Below, piece after piece: positions 1 to 11,189 of a stretch of 64,000 nt of DNA; position 1 is the stretch's first letter; each line of letters opens with the position of its first letter. The notes under the pieces are model-generated. The model had not been told where the DNA came from and ran no database searches. It saw only the letters and a program-made list of their open reading frames with translations. This DNA is from Owenia fusiformis (Eukaryota > Annelida > Polychaeta > Sabellida > Oweniidae). The stretch spans positions 13,065,754 to 13,129,753 of the forward strand of contig CAIIXF020000011.1 in assembly GCA_903813345.2 (NCBI GenBank), read 5' to 3'. The position numbers and the translations under genes are program-made.

Positions 1-890
1 TACCATGGTATACCATGGTTTACCATGGTCTATCATGATCGGCAATGAAATTACCATCAACTCTGACCATGGTGGCAATGATGTTTTTTTGGTCAATTTT
101 TGACCATGGTATATCATGTTATACCATGTTTCATGGTATTTCATGTCCAAAGTTTGCCATCAAATACCATGGTATTTCATTGCCATGTTCCTGACCATCA
201 TTTACCATGGTATTACCATGGTATATCATGGTTGATGGCATTTCATTGTAAGATGTGACAATCAAATACCATGGTATTTCAATGCCATGTTCCTGACCAT
301 AATTTACCATGGTATATCATGGTTGATGGCATTTCATTATAAGATGTGACAATCAAACACCATGGTCATACCATGGTATTTCATTGCCATGTTCCTGACC
401 ATCATTTACCATGGTATTACCATTGTATATCATGGTTGATGGTATTTCATTGTACAATTTGACAATCAAATGTCATGGTCATACCATGATATTTTATTGT
501 TATGTACCTGACCATCATTTACCATGGTATTACCATTGTATATCATGGTTGATGACATTTCATGGCATTTCATTGTACCGTGTGACAATCAATTACCATG
601 GTCATACCATGTCATTTCATTGCCAAAATCATAACTCTCATTTATCATGGTTTTATCATTGCATTTCATGGTTGGTGGTATTTCATGGCATTTTATTGTC
701 AAACCTGACCATCAAATACTATGGTCATACCATGGTATTTCATTGCCATAATCATAACTATCATTTATCATGGCATATCATTGCATTTCATGGTTGATTG
801 TATTTCATAGCATTTCATTGTCAAACCTGACCATCAAATTCCATGGTTATACCATGGTATTTCATTGCTAAAAAGAACTCTACAAGAGTC
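1..890. repeat. CATGG-word minisatellite, forward block
   Basis: This array is built almost only from the words CCATGG, ATTTCATTG and GACCATCA. A landmark reading GACCATCATTTACCATGG recurs near 191, 297, 397 and 509, and in altered form near 630 and 747, so the unit is about 100-120 bp with drift. The 128-codon open frame at 411-797 is the repeat read as protein (recurring HNHNxHLSW) and is not a gene. The array continues off the left edge of the window. Confidence 0.85.
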
Positions 891-904
891 TCAAGTCTAA
901 ATTT

Positions 905-1045
905 GGTCAGAGTTGAAATGGATCATGAAATGCAATGAAATACCATGTTTAACCATGAAATGCAATGAAATACAATGATTGGTCATGATATGCAATGAAA
1001 TGCAATGGTCTTTCTTGCAATGCAGTGAAATACAATAAAAGACCA
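905..1045. repeat. CATGG satellite, inverted block
   Basis: Here the same words appear as their reverse complements (CAATGAAATACCATG, GAAATGCAATG), so the array reverses orientation between about 890 and 910. Together with the forward block this gives a large imperfect palindrome. Confidence 0.7.
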
Positions 1046-1429
1046 TGTTCAAAAAGTATTTTTTACATGAAATATCTTTATTAATAAATGTTAATTAGAT
1101 AACCAAATTATTATAATTAGTGATTCTGATATTCATCAAAATCACAAATTTATATACTTTTGTTCCTTTATTTAATAAATTAATTTCTGTTATGAATAAT
1201 TAAGTTAATAACCCTAGAAACAAATTTTCTTTTGTTAAACAAATATGCTTTACTTTTATTTGACTGTTGTCGGTTAAATAGGAGATCAACTTAATATTTT
1301 GTATGTCAAACCTCCAGTCTTCGATTAAACATCTTGACTGTACTTCATTGCATTTGATGGTTTGCAACCATGAAATACTGCAAAATAGCAGTATTTTTAA
1401 ATGCAAAATTTTAAGTATAGTTTCCACAG

Positions 1430-1885
1430 TATACCATGGTAGATTGTGATAATTAAATGGCTCCATTGCATATCATGGTTAAATGTCTAGACCATGATAT
1501 CACTGGATTTGATGGTATTTGACCATGAAATACTGTGAAACGGTGGTATTTTTTAGATACAAAATTACATGTTAATTGACCATGGTATACCATGGTATAT
1601 CATGATCGTTAAATGGCACCATTGCATTTCATGGTCAGGAGTGTTTTTTTAACATGGAGTTTCCCATTGAAAAAATACTGCCGTTTCACAGCATTTCATG
1701 GTCAGAAACCATCAAATGCAATGATATCATGGTCAAGAAACCATCAAATGCAATGATATCATGGCCGAGAACTTGACCATGATATCATTTCATTTGATGG
1801 TTTCTGACCATGAAATACTGCGAAACAGCATTACCATGGTATACCATGGTATTACCATAGTATTTCATTGCATTTCATGGCCATA
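1430..1885. repeat. CATGG satellite, third block
   Basis: Degenerate copies of the same words (ACCATGGTATACCATGG, GCATTTCATGG, AAATGCAATGATATCATGG) resume after about 380 bases of AT-rich sequence. Words occur in both orientations. A G-run of about 14 bases follows near 1929-1942. Confidence 0.65.
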
Positions 1886-3283
1886 TACAACAATTTATAA
1901 ACAATGTTTTTTTGTGAAGAAGGCAAATGGGGGGGGGGGGGGAGTATTTCAGCCAATTTCATCCACCAGTGGGAATTTTCAGAAACTAATATAAGATCAT
2001 TTCACTTATATGATAGTTAATGTTTTCGGTATATGTGCACTTCAGCTTGTAACCCTCCACAATTTTTGTTGTTTATATTTTGCTATCTGCAATTAATTAA
2101 AATATGGCCATAACTGATAAGTCTCAATTTTCAAACCCTTGGCAGCCTATGTTAATTTGCCTGTTTACGAAACCAAACTGGGTTATAGTATACTTGAGGA
2201 ACTGTCTAGAGTTCATAAATTATCATCTTGAGTAGTTTTATGTTCTTTATATTGACAGAGGTAACAGAATACCATATGCAATTGAATATATAACATGTTA
2301 ACCTAATAAAAAATCTATGAATTCCCTTGCTTAAAGTGTCACTTTATCATTCTAATTTATTTTAATTTCTCTCTTTTTTAAAAACAAAATCTCCTGATTT
2401 TCTTACATTTTTCATGTAATTGGATTAGGGATTCATAACTCTTCATTTCTTGTCTTGCCAATTCAGTTTTTCTCCAGAACATTGTAAGTTTTTGTAATTG
2501 GGGATGGTGGTGTTTTATTTCTGGGCGAGCAATAAACCTGCTCATAATTTAGGATTTTGTTATAAAAAGTCAGATTTATGCGAGTATTATTGTGTATATA
2601 TTAGCTACATTCTGATCTATGTGTACAACTAACCTTCCATCTCTGAACTTCGTAAAATTATTTCTGAACTTAGTATAGCAATCTCTGGAATTAATAATTC
2701 TATAAGTTCTGATCAGAATCAATCTTTTACAATAAGCCATGGACACCTACACAGTTGATTAATTGTAAAAAGGCTGCATTCAGCAATGGAGTAAAATGTG
2801 CCACAAGGTTCAATGCCTTCATTATGGCTTATTTCAGGGCAAACCATGACCAAAAGCAGTTACATTTGAATGATTTCCTTACTCCATTGAATGCATTTGG
2901 GCACCAATCACACACATACACAGGATGCGCACTGACTGAACTCCCATAACACATTTTGTCCCTTTGGTTTTTCAAGATCGTGAGAGCCTTTCAAATGAAG
3001 ATTGTGCAAATAATTCATATTACTTATTGAGCGCACCTGAGTCTGCGCCAGGGGGACCTGCACTATGTATATATAATGAAGTGTGAAGGCAGTTAATTGA
3101 AACACAAGGGAATTCACACATTTTATGTATCCTATAAACAGATGTAATCACAATAAACTGTTATTACAATTTTGTATATTTGTCATTCCTTGACAATTAT
3201 TTGGCAGTAAAATCTAAACTGTACTCAAAAATGGAAAAATGTGATAAATTGTATTTTTATGATTCATTTTTGTTTGTTTATTA
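1886..3283. other. AT-rich sequence, no gene seen
   Basis: Only short open frames without recognisable domains or codon structure. No terminal repeats or tandem repeats were noticed. Confidence 0.5.
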
Positions 3284-3322
3284 TCCCATCAAACGAAGTT
3301 CGGAGGGATATAGGGAATGCCT

Positions 3323-3413
3323 CCGTCCGTCCGTCCATCCGTCCGTACGTACGTCCGTCCGTACGTACGTTCGTCCGTACGTACATCCGTCCGTCCGTCT
3401 GTCCGTCCGTCCG
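3323..3413. repeat. (CCGT)n / (ACGT) microsatellite inside the Helitron-like element
   Basis: About 90 bp of CCGT units with interspersed ACGT and CTGT variants, followed directly by GATAACTCAAATAC, which also follows the equivalent tract near 62136. The long RPSVRTYVRP-like open frames here are the microsatellite read as protein. Confidence 0.9.
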
Positions 3414-3704
3414 GGCGATAACTCAAATACCGTTGGCCCGATTTTGTTCATATTTTGTACACATATACCCTATGGGGGTAGAAGTTCTGCTCGAAAGCTG
3501 ATTTTCAAAATGGCCGCTCAATTCGAAATGGCGGCCATTTTAGTGCCGATTTTACAGTAATTTAGGTGCAATATGTAAAACTGTAATAGCAATATGATTA
3601 AATGTAAAAAAATTATGAAGGACATTAATAAAGCTATAAATGTAGACATTAAAGAAGCACATGGCAGCCATCTTGAAAAATGGCGGCCTTTATTCGTTAT
3701 TTTA

Positions 3705-4200
3705 CGATTTTTGCTATAACTCAAAAAGTAGTGGAGCGATTTTTGTTGAAAAAAAATTTGAAAAATGGCCGCCATTTTAATGTATTTTACTATAACTCGA
3801 AAAGTAGTGAAGCGATTTTGTTCATATTTGGTATGTTTCATATTTCATATGTGAATACTATAAGCATGGCACACTGTCTAATGACACTTTGGGTAGTAGG
3901 TGGCCATTTTGAAAAATGGTCACCATTTTTATGTTTTTTACTATAACTTGAAAAGTAGTGAAGCGATTTGGTCATATTTGATATGTGAATACTCATGAGC
4001 CTTGCACACTGTCTCATGACACTTCAGATAGTAGGCAGCCATTTTATAAAAATGGCTGTCATTTTTACATTTTTTACTATAACTCGAAAAGTAGTGGAGC
4101 AATTTTGTTCATATTTGATATGTGAATACTTTAAGCATGGCACATTGTCTAATAAAACTTTGGGGAGTAGTCAGTCATTTTGAAAAATGGCCACAATTTT
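3705..4200. repeat. Core tandem repeats of the Helitron-like element
   Basis: The landmark CTATAACTCGAAAAGTAGTG recurs near 3714, 3790, 3940 and 4078, giving units of about 77, 150 and 138 bp. Each full unit also carries an AAAATGGC...GCCATTTT hairpin and GGCACACTGTCTAATGA. Confidence 0.75.
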
Positions 4201-4431
4201 TTGGTGTTATTTTACAAGTACATGTATGCGATTTTTCAAAGATTTTATAGGTGGCTACTTAAAAGCATATTATTTCTTCTGATGACAACTTGGCTAGCAA
4301 GCAACCATTTTGAATATGGTGGCCTTTCTGGTGTGTTGTTTTATGATGTTTGCTATATATTTCGTTTGTAAAAATGCCAGCCATTTCTGTTCGATGGGAT
4401 TCGCTACGCTTTGGCGTTGCCGTTTTTCTGG

Positions 4432-7400
4432 TTGTATTATATGTGTGTGTTTATATCCGCTATTTTTATCATACATAAAAATGCATATAACCCATGAAAA
4501 ATGTTTTCATGAAATGAAGTCATGTTTTCTAATGGAAAATAGTATAAAAGTGAGAGAAATCATTAAAAAATTGGGAACACAGATGTGTAGAAATATATAG
4601 AAATGTTATAAAATCCAGAAATGTCATGTCTAAGAGAGAAATTGCAAGGAATAAGCATGGATCTAGTGAAATCTTACTCAGTTGGCCTGTATACTAAAGA
4701 ATGTCAACTTGTCAAGTGTTAAGGTTGTCTATATAAATTGTAGATAAAAAACTGAATGAACAGGATGCATTTTCTCATATAAATATATGTCAGGATGTCT
4801 GGGCATAGAGTTCACTGACTTAAAAAGTAATTTAATCATTTGTAATATTGTAATATTGCAAATGAAATACCTGTTATCATTCTGATACTCATTACATCTT
4901 TGTGCCTTTAACTAGAAAAATCTATAGAGAAGCAAATAAAGGCCATGATTTCTCATGATGACCTGTAATTGCAATTTGAACAGAAGTTGTTCCCCATTAT
5001 AATTCTGAATTATGACTTATTACTGGAATTGTGTTCTACAACAGGTGGAAAAATTGATATAAATTCCTTGTGCAGATCAAATACAAATTCAAAAAGGATA
5101 TTATGTGAATTCCTTACATGAAATTTATGTTCTCCAGCTCCCTCTATAAGGAGATTGGCATATTTCACCGGAGATTGACTTTTTCTACAGTACATTGGCT
5201 TCTCCTATTCAAAGATTGGCATACTTAACCAGAGATTGGCTTTTCTACACTACAATGGCTTCTTTTATAGGAGATTGTCTTCCCCTACAAGTGATTAGCT
5301 TCCCCTACATTTCAAAGCAGGAAAAATCTCCATAATAAGGCCTTGAAAGGCCCATTAATGACCAAAAAGGCCCACTTTCTGGGGCCTTAAGGCATTTTTT
5401 GGCCCAACATTTTTTTGGGGCCAATTTTTTTTCTGGGGCCACCCAAGCCCCCCCCCCCCCAGATCCGCCAGTGCTGAGTGCCATATATTGGGCTATTTGG
5501 ATCCTCCCCAGTCATTCTTGATGGGCCTTAAACAGTACATGTATATGCATTTTACCTCATTAGTTCAAATATCACCTTTGGATATTGTCAGAGATGTACA
5601 ATTAAGAATTCTAATATAGATGAGAAACTTATGCTTGAGTACTTATTTTTGGGTGTATTTGGCAAGGTTTCAAGGATGGGGAGACCATGACCGATATTTA
5701 ACATTTTTACCATATCACATAAGGTAGCAAGTGTTTAATGATAGTTGTTATTACTTACTGCCCCAGGAGGCTCATAATTCATACTACTAACTTGTTTGTT
5801 CACACATTCCAAATTGCTAGACTAGAAAGTGATCTACTTAATGTTCGTCTACATTTTTGTGTCCCTATATATAGCTAAATGATCTAGTGTGGGGTTTGTA
5901 TGCATTCTTGCATTTGGTGTTGCTAAATGTTGCTCCTTGTTCATCTGGAATTAGGAAAGCACATGTTGAAGTTGGGTTACTTACTTGTCAAGAACTTATT
6001 AATAACCAATTTGTGGGTAGGGAGGGGACCTGGTAAAATCAATATTTGAAAAACTTCATTTAAAGGGGGTTGGGTCATGTAGGATGTAACCTAAATTGAT
6101 GTTATATTTCTGATCTGAAACTACATTGAATAATTGATATCTTACCTTATGTATACTTATTAGACCAGACTAATAGATTCTGCATTTTTATTCTGTAGAA
6201 GCACTGGTGAAGCCAGGCCCTTCCTAATGAGAGGCCCAGAAAAAATCTATAGGGCTCAAAAAGTTTAGGCCAAATTATCAAAAAAGGCCAAAATTTGGGC
6301 CCAAGCGCGGAAGTTTTTCTGACTTGAAATGTTAGATTCTGGATATACCAGTGAGAAGGATGAGTTAAGTTTTGTTTATGTTGAAAATACCCCTTGCATT
6401 CGTTCGACTTCACTTCTTAAAAGAGCGCTTCGTCTTCACTCTTTCAGTTTACAATAAATCTCTGATCTTACTGAGCCAATTAGAGTCCGTCGTCGAAATA
6501 CAGAAGACATCCCCGCATAGTTAATGGCCATGTATTTAGCACGTGTTTCTTCCACTTCACTGATTGGTTGAGAAAGGGTCAGCATGGTAGATTTGAAATG
6601 ATTTATTACCCAGGCTGTCACAGGCACCAATCCTTGGGGTGGGGCTGCTAAACTGTAATATACAGTAGTCTATACTAGGCAGAGGGTATTTTATAACTAG
6701 ACTCTGCGCATAGAGTATTTAAAATAAGCATATAAAAATCACACTTTATTTCTGGAACCTAATGTACAATTATTATAAATGTAAAGTTGAATATGTTAAA
6801 CATTTGTTTAGTAGTCCCAGCCTTATTGATTTATGCATGAATAAATAACAAAAAGTGATCGATCGCTTATGTATATAAATTAAAATTACACACCTTGTAT
6901 GATATTTCCATATATAGCTAAAATCTAATATTGGCGACAGATAATATAAGCTAGGCAAAATTATATTTTGCGGCTGTAGGTACAGAGGTATACTGTACCT
7001 GTGTTAATATTTTGATTAGATCAGAGCTTGCGCTAGTTGCAAAGCAGGAAGTGTGTGAGTCTCAGAATTGTAATTTTGAAGAATTTAGGCAAGGGCGTTA
7101 CAATACCCGGGAATTAATTGGTTCGTGCAGTACATGTTTGTGATAGCGCCCTCTGCAGGCCACTGCGCTTATTAGGCTATAGTAATAATATTGGATATAT
7201 CACATTTATGCGTGTGCGCGCAGCTCATCGGGGTAATTGATTTTTCCCATGATTTAGGTTGAGTATATTAGGACTAATTATATGTGTATGAGCACCTATG
7301 TAGGGTTAACATTAGTTGTGCATCTAGTCTCCCCCATGTCATCCTAATTTTTATTTCATTGACAAGGATTAGAGGGGGAAATAGAGGGAATTCAGGGCCT

Positions 7401-7507
7401 TGATGCAAGATTACAGGAACACTTCTCAATGTGAACACTTCTGGTCAACTTCAGTAGTTTTCACTTGAGTCTTGCTTGAGCCCCCCCCCTCCTTTCTAGG
7501 TAAAGTC
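4432..7507. other. Mostly AT-rich intergenic or intronic sequence
   Basis: No gene recognised. At about 5330-5480 there is a GGCC-rich, C-tract-bearing stretch ending in GATCCGCCAGTG, which resembles a decayed repeat; a related GGCC-rich stretch lies at 6200-6310. Around 6430-6640 the minus strand has CCAATCA boxes, a CACGTG-like site and several CpGs and could be an old promoter. Its 64-codon minus frame has no recognisable domain. Confidence 0.4.
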
Positions 7508-8022
7508 CAGGGTGAGCCAAAAAGGTAACCTGAACATATTTTGATTTATTTCAAAGATAATAGGGAGTTTACGCTTGCAATGTTTTTCACAACCTAAACG
7601 CGAATGGAAAATGTTCAAGCGATGCATTTGTATGGCCGATTGGTCATATGTATAGATTGACGTTTCGATTTTATATGCAAGCTTATATTCCCTATTGTCT
7701 ATACTAACAACCTTAGACACATCAGAGATTTGAAACAAGAGCTTAGAAGGAAGATGAGAACCATTACACACACAAGATATCTGTGAGGTTGTCGTCAGAA
7801 TGACTTCACCGATGTGTTCAAGTGTTCAAGATGAGATCAGCAATTTGAGCATGTTAATGTAAAATAATCATAAAATCATTTGGACCATTTGGATCAGACA
7901 GATGACATTCTGTAGAATGGAAGAACATTGAACAAGGTTTAATCAGCAAAATATGATCTTAAACCCATTCTGAATGACTGCATTATTAACAGTTGTTTGG
8001 GTAACCTTTTTGGCTCACCCTG
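7508..8022. mobile_element. MITE with perfect 23 bp terminal inverted repeats
   Basis: Left end CAGGGTGAGCCAAAAAGG... (7508-7530) and its exact reverse complement at 8000-8022 bound 515 bp without a transposase frame. The flanking dinucleotides are TC and TA, so a TA target duplication with one change is plausible and would suit the Tc1/mariner superfamily. The ends start with CAGGGTGA/G and ..CCAAAAA like the larger element at 10193-11189, suggesting related families. A second MITE is nested inside at 7560-7695. Confidence 0.85.
7560..7695. mobile_element. Small MITE nested in the 7508-8022 MITE
   Basis: This 136 bp block has imperfect inverted ends (ATAGGGAGTTTACGCTTGCA against TGCAAGCTTATATTCCCTAT) and matches 57926-58058 along nearly its whole length, including GCAATGTTTTTCACAACCTA and GCGATGCATTTGTATGG. 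Because a second copy occurs without the outer MITE, this is a separate family that inserted into the older host MITE. Confidence 0.8.
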
Positions 8023-9120
8023 TAGATAGAGAAGATACGCGTGGGGTCCACAGCATTCAAAATGATTCACTGTATACTGTATCAGGGCACATATTTGTAC
8101 AATATGTATGCCTTAGAAAAATAAACTATGAGTATACAAATGAAGAGATATATTTATCGGAATGTAAATATAATATGATTACATACAATATTAGCCTCCG
8201 ATTCCCATCATCCATAGACTGGTATATTGGCATGTTATTTACATGACTGTCTGTGCTGTTATCCAAACATTATAAATACAGATGTATTCTGCTTTATTTC
8301 CATCATTCTTAATGCCAGCAGTGTTTTCTGTACCATTGGAAAGCCATATAAGGTGTACCCTTGCTTATTATTTCAATTCTTTGTTTTTCATAATGTCTTC
8401 AGTGAGTTAAGAGAAACTCTAGATATATTTTCTCACTTAGGAAGAAAAAGATTTCGCTGGCATTTTTCCCTGGTAGAATATTTATAATTGCTGTTTACCA
8501 AAATATAGACATTCTTCAGACAATTGTGTTTTTTATGTTCCAGGGTTGAGAGAATGGTTTTCCTCAGTCTTAGATTAACATCTAGGTGGTATATGGTTGA
8601 AATATCTCTTATACCCTTATAATAGTTTCACATAAAGTTCACATCTTCAAAAAAGAATTTCAAACCCAGGAATTATGGCTGAGACATTTTGAGTGTTAAA
8701 ACTGTATATTTACTTATTTTCCTGATTGCATTTTTCCATTTAGAAGTAAAAATAAAGACTTGATGCTTCCAATAGTTTGAAAGGAGCCTTGGTGTAGTAG
8801 GCTCTGATATTCATTTTAAGACTTCATTGGCATTTTGTTGTTACATATTCTTGTGTTTTATGTGTTCTAACTAGTCTAGGGTTCCATGGATGGTTTACTT
8901 CAGAATCACTAGTCAGATCTAGATATATGATGGAAATGTGGTCTGTGCTGAAAAAACAACAATCTGACATGGATGAGAAATTACATGCAAACCAGCTCTT
9001 TTCTCTTTTTTGATCCTTTTCAAGATTTTGATTTCATGTAATTATTATCAGTGATTATTGCTAAATAATTATAGTGATTTGGTCTCAGGGTATTTCTTCC
9101 TCCCAGTTGGTTCCCTTTAA
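8023..9120. other. No gene or element seen
   Basis: AT-rich sequence with short open frames only. Nothing recognisable on either strand. Confidence 0.5.
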
Positions 9121-9692
9121 CCTTTAGCGTGCTAAAATGTCTCTCACAACTGCCGGCGACTTCCTGTTGACCTAAAAATGGCGATATTTCAAAAAATAAT
9201 TCTCAATTCAACAATTTAAACAGTGTTTTAGTCGTTTTAAGTGAACAAATCGTACAAAATGGCGGACAAATACGATCACAACGAAAATGTGGAGGAAATG
9301 GACTACGATTTCGAGCTCTTTAGGCTCTTGGAAGCCGATAATGGTCATCGAAAATAGAAACTAGAATATTTTCTGAATTGAAAAATTGAACATTCGATCG
9401 CTGCAAATTCAGATTTGAATTCTGACCAGACGAAGGGGCGGAGCGGCGGATTTCGGAGGAGTATTCATGGTATATTTATGCCCAGTCATGTTATTGTACG
9501 AAAAATATTCATAAGAACATTTTTTCATGAGCCAGGCCACTGTATCTTCCCTTTGTGAAAATTTTATCCAGATTCATTCAGTAGTTATTGAGATATTAAT
9601 TATTTAGTCCAGCCATATCATTTTTTGCACTCTTTGAAAAAGAAGCCAGTTGCGTGGGATATATTTGCTGAAATAAGGCAGCATGGTAAAGG
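9121..9692. mobile_element. piggyBac-type MITE flanked by TTAA
   Basis: The block is bounded by TTAA on both sides (9117-9120 and 9693-9696). Its ends are similar inverted repeats: CCTTTAGCGTGCT at the left and the complement of CCTTTACCATGCT at the right. TTAA target duplication is the signature of the piggyBac superfamily, though Kolobok also uses TTAA. At 572 bp it cannot encode a transposase, but it keeps a short, coding-looking frame at 9259-9357, consistent with an internal deletion derivative of an autonomous element. Confidence 0.75.
9259..9357 (+). pseudogene. Possible transposase N-terminal remnant inside the TTAA-flanked MITE
   Basis: A 32-codon frame begins MADKYDHNENVEEMDYDFEL and stops at TAG 9355-9357. 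It is acidic and starts with ATG in a good context (AAAATGG). A cluster of acidic residues at the N-terminus is common in piggyBac-like transposases, but no catalytic region is present. I read it as the leftover start of the transposase of the parent element; it is too short to be sure. Confidence 0.4.
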
Positions 9693-9725
9693 TTAAATAA
9701 GATAAACCAATTAATTAACTCAGAC

Positions 9726-9837
9726 ATAAGAGTTATACATCATTGGAAAGATCAGATGCAAAATTACATAAGCTGTTGATTATAAGAGTTATACATCATT
9801 GGAAAGATCAGATGCAAAATTACATAAGCTGTTGATT
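9726..9837. repeat. Perfect 56 bp tandem duplication
   Basis: The 56 bp unit starting ATAAGAGTTATACATCATTG at 9726 is repeated without visible change at 9782-9837. The identity points to a recent duplication. It lies about 30 bp downstream of the piggyBac-type MITE. Confidence 0.9.
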
Positions 9838-9865
9838 ATCACAAACAAGGCACTAAGCTGAATAT

Positions 9866-9981
9866 TTAGTCTAGTTACAAGCCCCTGTGACCCCCCCCCC
9901 ACTACTTGACTACACACTTTCTCACTTATGGGGAGATGTGTAGTAGGAGGGAGGGGGGGCTCTCAAGAGTTTGTTTCTAGA
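9866..9981. mobile_element. C-tract hairpin MITE, copy 1 (diverged)
   Basis: The left half TTAGTCTAGTTACAAGCCCC, then TGTGA and a run of Cs, matches the ends of 31633-31760. The right half (GTAGTAGGAGGGAGGGGGGG ... TCTAGATTA) is a weaker inverted match. The left arm is better kept than the right. Confidence 0.6.
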
Positions 9982-10192
9982 TTACTGAACTGAAAATGCT
10001 ATGGTATATACAAACTCATAGTACTTGGGGGTATGATTGACATGTGAAAACTGTGTGTAATTTGAGCATTTTTCTCAAAAAATTGGGGCATGCATATGGT
10101 GAAAATATGATCACAGTGAAAAAACAATCAAACACAGATGAGGGATTATATGCCAGCTCCGTCCACCCAGATGGTTACCTGGGAATAAAGTA

Positions 10193-11189
10193 CAGGGTGA
10201 TCCAAAAAAAGTGAACCCCTGCAACAGGCTAAAATTTTTCTTAATACATGCATGAATTGGCTCATATTATCACATGTTGTAGAGAAAGGTCTAAAATTTT
10301 GGTTGATGCCATAATTTATTCTCAGTCTTAAATTTTGAAGAAATTACAAGCGTTTAACAAACATGCCTGGAAATTAGATATTGTACAAAAATTTACAAAT
10401 GTGATTCACGGAAATTGTTGAAACACATTGGATGATCTTAAACAGCTTTCAGTTAGAGATACAAGTTTAAAACCCTACCATATGACAAAGGGGACACTAT
10501 TCAAGCAGAAAACACATTTCACACTTTCATTGATCATTTTGAAGCATTTTTAACTGTTCAACAGTTCAGGGGTATGTTACCTACACCAACAGTTAGAGGG
10601 GGGCCTCTTATGGAAGGAAGTTGCCCCCTGTGACCAGGAATCTGAAGCCCTTCATCAAATATCTTTAAAAAATCAAAAGAAAATCCAATATTCAATGTTT
10701 TGAGCCATATAACATTAGAATTGGTCCATGATTTATGAAGATATTGACATTTCAAGATCATATAGGGGTATGCTCATGATTTCACTGGAAAATGTTTTCG
10801 TCTGTGGAAGCTTAGCACATCTCTTTGGATCACAATAACTTTGCAACTAACAAATGTAGGATGCTAGTTTTAAGCCATAATGCGCAGGATTTAAAATTGA
10901 ACAAAGTCAGAAAATATTAGTTCTTTAAGACTGCAGCTTAAAAAATTCTCAGGGGAAAGGTGTTAAAGGGTTGAAGAATCGCGGATATTGAAAATCACAA
11001 TTTGTCCATTTTCAGTAATGTTTGGTTAGGGCTTATAATTTCTGCAAATTTCAAGACTAAGAAAAATGTATGGTACCAACATAAATTTTAAACCTTCCTC
11101 TACAACATGTGAAAATAAAAAGGAATTCCTGCAAGTAATAAGGGAAATATGGCCAGTTGCAGGGGTTCACTTTTTTTTGGACCACCCTG
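10193..11189. mobile_element. Mariner-type MITE, 997 bp, TA target site
   Basis: Terminal inverted repeats of about 33-34 bp: CAGGGTGATCCAAAAAAAGT at the left and its near-complement ending GGACCACCCTG at the right. Both ends are flanked by TA (10191-10192 and 11190-11191), as expected for Tc1/mariner-type insertion. There is no transposase frame; the longest minus frame simply reads through the right terminal repeat. Confidence 0.85.

Larger units (their letters stand above)
3284..4431. mobile_element. Helitron-like non-autonomous element, copy 1
   Basis: The 5' end reads A|TCCCATCAAACG and the 3' end reads CTGG|T, matching the Helitron rule of a TC start after host A and a CTRR end before host T. 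A small hairpin (ACGC-TTTG-GCGT, 4406-4417) lies 10 bases before CTGG. Subterminal inverted repeats are ATCCCATCAAAC (3283-3294) and GTTCGATGGGAT (4389-4400), with one mismatch. Inside are a (CCGT)n tract and about three ~150 bp core repeats, the build I recall for bivalve pearl-type elements. No Rep/helicase frame is present, so it is non-autonomous. A shorter relative lies at 62021-62816. Confidence 0.75.

Noticed and set aside
411-797. 128-codon open frame on the plus strand
   Set aside because: It is the CATGG minisatellite translated; the peptide is periodic with the repeat and has no domain.
3180-3560. 126- and 86-codon frames rich in RPSVRTYVRP
   Set aside because: They read through the (CCGT)n tract of a Helitron-like element.
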